A stretch of DNA of 19,238 nucleotides from Comamonadaceae bacterium. Its GTDB lineage: Bacteria; Pseudomonadota; Gammaproteobacteria; Burkholderiales; Burkholderiaceae. The notes under the pieces were generated by a model. That model was given only the letters and a program-made list of their open reading frames with translations. It had not been told where the DNA came from and did not search any database. The stretch lies in contig CANCGU010000024.1 of the NCBI GenBank assembly GCA_947377705.1, forward strand, positions 1 through 19,238. The letters run 5' to 3'. The stretch's first letter is position 1. Each line of letters opens with the position of its first letter. This document shows, one piece after another, positions 15,950 to 19,238 of the stretch. The translations under genes and the position numbers were made by a program.

Positions 15950-17580
15950 GACTGCCTTTGCTTCAAGTGCGAGATTTGCGCATTGGTTTTCACGCGGAAG
16001 ATGTCGTCAAGGGCATTAGCTTCAATTTAGACCTAGGTGAAAAACTGGCCCTGGTGGGCGAGTCGGGTTCTGGCAAAAGTGTGACCGCGCTGAGTTTTGT
16101 CAAACTGCTCGAAGGCGCGCGCGTGTCTGGTCGTGTGTTGTGGACTGCGCAAGACGAAGACACCTTGCACCCTGAGGCCACCGATGCGCCTCACACGCAT
16201 GACTTGGTCAAGCTGACCGAGCAGCAGTTGGTCAACATTCGGGGGCAAGACATTGCGTTTGTGTTTCAAGAGCCCATGACGGCTTTGAACCCTTTGATGA
16301 TGGTGGGCGATCAAATTGCCGAGGTGCTAGAGCTCAAGCGCGGCATGACCCGTGCAGAAGCTTGGCACGAAGCGGTGGAGTTGCTCAACCTCACGGGCAT
16401 CCCCGAGCCCGTGCGCCGGGCCAGCGCCTACCCGCATCAGCTTTCAGGGGGGCAACGTCAACGCGTGATGATTGCCATGGCGTTGGCCTGTCGTCCGCGC
16501 TTGTTGGTGGCGGATGAACCGACCACCGCGTTGGATGTGTCGTTGCGTTCGCAAATTTTGGATTTGCTCAACGATTTACAAAAGCGCTTTGGCATGGCCG
16601 TGCTGCTCATCACGCATGATCTGAACACGGTGCGCCATTTCGCGGACCAAGTGTTAGTGATGGAAAAAGGTGTGGTGGTGGAGTCGGGTGCCGTCAACGT
16701 GGTGCTGACCTATCCGGAGCACCCTTACACACAACGCTTGATCAATAGCCAACCCCCTCGAAACGTGGTCGAAGCCAACGCCAATGCGTCCATCGTCATG
16801 CAAGCCAAGGGCTTGCGGGTGAGCTACCCGATTCGGCGGTCAGGCTGGAAAGGTTGGTTCAAAGGCGATCGCTTTGTCGCCGTTCAGGCCGCTAGCTTTG
16901 ATTTGCGTGCTGGGCAAACCTTGGGCGTGATTGGCGAGTCAGGCTCGGGCAAAACGACCTTGGCGTTGGCGGCTTTGGGTTTGATGCCTAGCGCGGGTAC
17001 GCTCACCATTGATGGCGCCGCGTGGCAAGGCAAGGCGGCGCAAGACTTACCTCTGCGTCGCAAAGTGCAGGTGGTGTTCCAAGACCCGTTCTCGTCGCTG
17101 TCACCTCGCATGAATGTGCAAGAACTGGTGTCAGAGGGTTTGACGCTGCATGCGCCACAGCTGGACGAGTTGGGCCGTTTGCGCCGAATTCTGGTGACTT
17201 TGGCAGAGGTGGGATTGACCGAAACCGAGTTTCCTGGACTGTTGCAACGTTATCCGCATGAGTTTTCGGGTGGCCAGCGCCAACGCTTGGCCATTGCCAG
17301 GGCTTTGGTGATTGAGCCGCAAGTTTTGGTGCTGGATGAGCCAACCAGCGCTTTGGACGCCACCACGCAGTTGCAGGTCTTGCAATTGCTGCAAAAGCTC
17401 CAGCGGGAGCGGGGGCTGAGTTATTTGCTCATCACACATGATGTGTCGGTCATCCGCGCTATGGCGCATCATGTGATGGTCATGCAAGCGGGCAAGGTGG
17501 TCGAGGCTGGGACGTTCGAACAAATTTTGAACAACCCGCAAGCCCCTTATACGAAGATATTGGTAGGGGCCGAAGCCTAA
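15946..17580 (+). CDS. yejF: Peptide ABC transporter ATP-binding protein YejF (two ABC domains)
   Basis: This ATPase drives YejBE and carries two complete nucleotide-binding domains in one chain of 544 residues (E. coli YejF about 529). Domain 1 has Walker A GESGSGKS (38-45), signature LSGGQRQR (from 166) and Walker B LLVADEP (186-192). Domain 2 has Walker A GESGSGKT (330-337), signature FSGGQRQR (from 440) and Walker B VLVLDEP (460-466, catalytic E465). Both sites look active. Oligopeptide-type C-terminal extensions (HPYTQ, APYTK) follow each domain. The ATG overlaps the yejE stop as ATGA, completing the coupled chain yejA-B-E-F. No terminator lies directly after the stop; the hairpin at 17635-17678 is the first one downstream. 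Confidence 0.95.
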   Translation: MRLPLLQVRDLRIGFHAEDVVKGISFNLDLGEKLALVGESGSGKSVTALSFVKLLEGARVSGRVLWTAQDEDTLHPEATDAPHTHDLVKLTEQQLVNIRGQDIAFVFQEPMTALNPLMMVGDQIAEVLELKRGMTRAEAWHEAVELLNLTGIPEPVRRASAYPHQLSGGQRQRVMIAMALACRPRLLVADEPTTALDVSLRSQILDLLNDLQKRFGMAVLLITHDLNTVRHFADQVLVMEKGVVVESGAVNVVLTYPEHPYTQRLINSQPPRNVVEANANASIVMQAKGLRVSYPIRRSGWKGWFKGDRFVAVQAASFDLRAGQTLGVIGESGSGKTTLALAALGLMPSAGTLTIDGAAWQGKAAQDLPLRRKVQVVFQDPFSSLSPRMNVQELVSEGLTLHAPQLDELGRLRRILVTLAEVGLTETEFPGLLQRYPHEFSGGQRQRLAIARALVIEPQVLVLDEPTSALDATTQLQVLQLLQKLQRERGLSYLLITHDVSVIRAMAHHVMVMQAGKVVEAGTFEQILNNPQAPYTKILVGAEA

Positions 17581-17596
17581 AAATACCTTTTATCCT

Positions 17597-17625
17597 TTGA
17601 TAATCAAGCATTTAGGCGCTACAAT
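17597..17625 (+). promoter_or_regulatory. Sigma-70 promoter of the rimP-nusA operon
   Basis: TTGATA (17597-17602) and TACAAT (17620-17625) are separated by exactly 17 bases and each match consensus at 5 of 6 positions. The predicted start site is about 17632, just before the hairpin that follows. This is the best promoter match in the window. Confidence 0.8.
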
Positions 17626-17634
17626 GAGCGCTTC

Positions 17635-17678
17635 ACGACCAAACGGGCGGGTAATTACCGCTCGTTTTTTTTGGTCGT
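17635..17678 (+). terminator. Promoter-proximal terminator / attenuator in the rimP-nusA leader
   Basis: The inner stem pairs 17642-17650 with 17658-17666 (9 bp with one G-U pair, 7-base loop) and runs into eight T (17665-17672). An outer helix of 9 bp (17635-17643 with 17670-17678) can enclose it, using the T-tract as its 3' arm, so terminator and longer hairpin compete. It starts within a few bases of the predicted RNA 5' end. It may terminate yejF read-through, attenuate the rimP-nusA transcript, or both. Confidence 0.75.
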
Positions 17679-17717
17679 TTGTTTTTTGAACATTTGATAT
17701 CAAGGCTATTCGTCGAC

Positions 17718-18278
17718 GTGAGTTTGCAGCAAACAGTAGAACAAACCGTGACCGGTTTAGGTTACGACCTGGTAGAGATTGAACGCTCCGCCGGGGGACT
17801 CTTGCGCATCACGATTGATATGCCTTGGAAGGCCGACGCGCCAGTGCAACCCATCAATGTGGAAGATTGCGAGCGCGTCACACGTCAATTGCAATTTGCG
17901 TTGGAAGTCGATGGCGCTGAATATGCCCGTTTAGAGGTATCGTCGCCCGGCATTGACCGTCCTTTGCGCCATCAAACCGATTTCGAACGCTTTGTCGGCG
18001 AAGAGGTGGATCTCACACTCAAAGCGCCCATTGGCGCGGCGGCTGCCGGCCAAGTGGCGGCGAGCCGTAAAAAATTCCGTGGCACCTTGGAGCGCACCGA
18101 CGATGGTGCAGGCTGGCAAATCACTTGGCGTGATGAGGTCAAGGCCAAGCCCGGTCAAAAAGTTAGCCCCAAAAGATTAGCCGAAATGCCAGTGCACGCA
18201 CTGGGTTTCACGCTGGACGAGCTACGAGAGGCACGTCTGGCTCCGATTGTGGATTTCAAGGGCAAAAAGCCCCGTTGA
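17718..18278 (+). CDS. rimP: Ribosome maturation factor RimP
   Basis: RimP assists 30S subunit assembly. The 186-residue product has the N-terminal domain (GYDLVEIERSAGGLLRITID, about residues 13-90, ending in the conserved LEVSSPGIDRPL) and a C-terminal Sm-like domain (about 95-175) with FVGEEVDLTLK. The conserved position directly before nusA (29 bases between stop and start) supports the call. The start is placed at GTG 17718, which gives MSLQQTVEQTVTGLGYDLVE. A longer frame from 17679 would begin at the base of the leader hairpin and has no ribosome site. The nearest Shine-Dalgarno candidate (AAGG, 17702-17705) is 12 bases away, so the start remains slightly uncertain. Confidence 0.93.
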   Translation: MSLQQTVEQTVTGLGYDLVEIERSAGGLLRITIDMPWKADAPVQPINVEDCERVTRQLQFALEVDGAEYARLEVSSPGIDRPLRHQTDFERFVGEEVDLTLKAPIGAAAAGQVAASRKKFRGTLERTDDGAGWQITWRDEVKAKPGQKVSPKRLAEMPVHALGFTLDELREARLAPIVDFKGKKPR

Positions 18279-18306
18279 ACGTAGGTAAGAGAAGGAGTAA
18301 CCGATC

Positions 18307-19238
18307 ATGAACCGCGAAATGTTGATGTTGGTCGAGGCAATCTCGCGCGAGAAAAACGTCGAACGCGATGTGGTGTTTGGCGCCGTTGAGTTGGCGTTGG
18401 CCCAAGCGACCAAAAAATTGTACGAAGGTGATGTGGACATTCGCGTTGCGATGGATCGTGACACGGGCGAGTACGAAACCTTCCGCCGTTGGTTGGTGGT
18501 GCCCGACGAAGCCGGTTTGCAAAACCCAGAAGCCGAAGAAATGTTGATGGACGCTCGCGAACGCGTGGCGGACGTCGAAGAGGGTGAATACATCGAAGAA
18601 GGTGTGGAGTCCTTGCCAATTGGCCGTATTGGTGCCATGGCAGCCAAGCAAGTTATTTTGCAGAAAATCCGTGACGCTGAGCGTGAAATGCTCTTGAACG
18701 ACTTCATGTCACGCGGCGACAAGATTTTTGTAGGCACCGTCAAGCGCATGGACAAGGGTGACCTCATCGTTGAATCAGGCCGCGTTGAAGGCCGTCTGCG
18801 TCGCAGCGAAATGATTCCTAAAGAAAACTTCCGCAGTGGTGACCGTGTGCGCGCCATGATCATGGATGTGGACTTGACTTTGCGCGGTGCGCCCATCATC
18901 TTGTCGCGTTCTGCGCCTGAGTTCATGGTGGAGTTGTTCCGCCACGAAGTGCCAGAAATCGAACAAGGCATGTTGGAAATCAAATCATGTGCCCGTGACG
19001 CGGGTTCACGCGCCAAGATTGCTGTGATTTCCCATGACAAGCGCGTAGACCCCATCGGTACTTGCGTGGGCGTGCGTGGCACCCGCGTCAACGCCGTGAC
19101 CACTGAGCTCGCAGGTGAGCGCGTGGACATCGTGTTGTGGAGTGAAGATCCAGCTCAGTTCGTGATTGGCGCCTTAGCGCCTGCCAACGTCAGCTCCATC
19201 GTGGTGGACGAAGAGCGTCACGCCATGGACGTGGTGGT
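18307..19238 (+). CDS. nusA: Transcription termination/antitermination factor NusA, 3'-truncated by window edge
   Basis: NusA binds RNA polymerase and modulates pausing, intrinsic termination and antitermination. The frame is open from ATG 18307 to the end of the window, giving 310 codons of an expected roughly 490. The product starts [20 protein letters not shown]. The N-terminal polymerase-binding domain (about 1-125) is followed by the S1 domain (about 135-200; [32 protein letters not shown]) and the first KH domain (from about 230; [40 protein letters not shown]). KH2 and the C-terminal repeats lie outside the window. AGGAG (18293-18297) precedes the start by 9 bases. It follows rimP by 29 bases, the conserved rimP-nusA(-infB) operon order; infB is not in view. 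Confidence 0.97.
   Translation, partial: MNREMLMLVEAISREKNVERDVVFGAVELALAQATKKLYEGDVDIRVAMDRDTGEYETFRRWLVVPDEAGLQNPEAEEMLMDARERVADVEEGEYIEEGVESLPIGRIGAMAAKQVILQKIRDAEREMLLNDFMSRGDKIFVGTVKRMDKGDLIVESGRVEGRLRRSEMIPKENFRSGDRVRAMIMDVDLTLRGAPIILSRSAPEFMVELFRHEVPEIEQGMLEIKSCARDAGSRAKIAVISHDKRVDPIGTCVGVRGTRVNAVTTELAGERVDIVLWSEDPAQFVIGALAPANVSSIVVDEERHAMDVV

Noticed and set aside
18222..19130. 302-codon open frame on the - strand opposite nusA
   Set aside because: It lies antisense to a clear NusA coding sequence with all domains. Its composition (Ser/Arg/Thr-rich, low complexity) is typical of a shadow frame.
1..19238. Mobile element, CRISPR array, toxin-antitoxin pair or defence system
   Set aside because: No transposase, integrase, direct-repeat array, small paired genes or foreign-looking composition was seen. 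Every sizeable gene belongs to a common housekeeping family.

Overview
The window looks like a piece of the core chromosome of a betaproteobacterium, most likely a Comamonadaceae member (Limnohabitans/Rhodoferax-like). This rests on the gene order ilvC-pssA-leuA, the aat-bpt pair, the rimP-nusA pair, the protein sequences as I recognise them, and a moderate GC content judged by eye. The genus is inference. I see no insertion sequence, prophage, CRISPR array, toxin-antitoxin pair or defence island.

Region 1 (1-3656, + strand) covers branched-chain amino acid and phospholipid synthesis. It holds the 3' part of ilvC with a strong terminator, pssA, a leucine-rich leader peptide with a transcription attenuator, leuA, and two hairpins after leuA. 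Region 2 (3704-4718) is a periplasmic D,D-peptidase of the PBP7 (PbpG) type with a likely TTG start, ending in a 16-bp hairpin shared with the convergent IclR gene. Region 3 (7033 down to 4725, - strand) is aat-bpt-iclR. The first two genes are N-degron-pathway aminoacyl transferases overlapping by 4 bp; the regulator's target is unknown.

Region 4 (7221-8690, + strand) is a membrane-anchored M23 endopeptidase followed by a bactofilin, a likely cell-wall/cell-shape module. Next comes tRNA-Ser(GGA) on the - strand, then a large PLP-dependent Orn/Lys/Arg decarboxylase on the + strand. fabI follows on the - strand, convergent with the decarboxylase and divergent from the next operon. Region 5 (12029-17580) is yejABEF, a complete peptide ABC importer whose genes overlap by 4 to 17 bp and are probably translationally coupled. 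Region 6 (17597 to the end) is the start of the rimP-nusA operon: a near-consensus promoter, a hairpin with a T-tract at the predicted start of the RNA, rimP, and nusA, which runs off the window.

The genes themselves are ordinary housekeeping families. The most interesting signals are in RNA-level control. One is the leuA leader, with a run of CTA/CTC leucine codons and a possibly leaderless start. The other is the promoter-proximal terminator of the rimP-nusA operon, which could give NusA feedback on its own expression. I found no convincing new multi-gene system.
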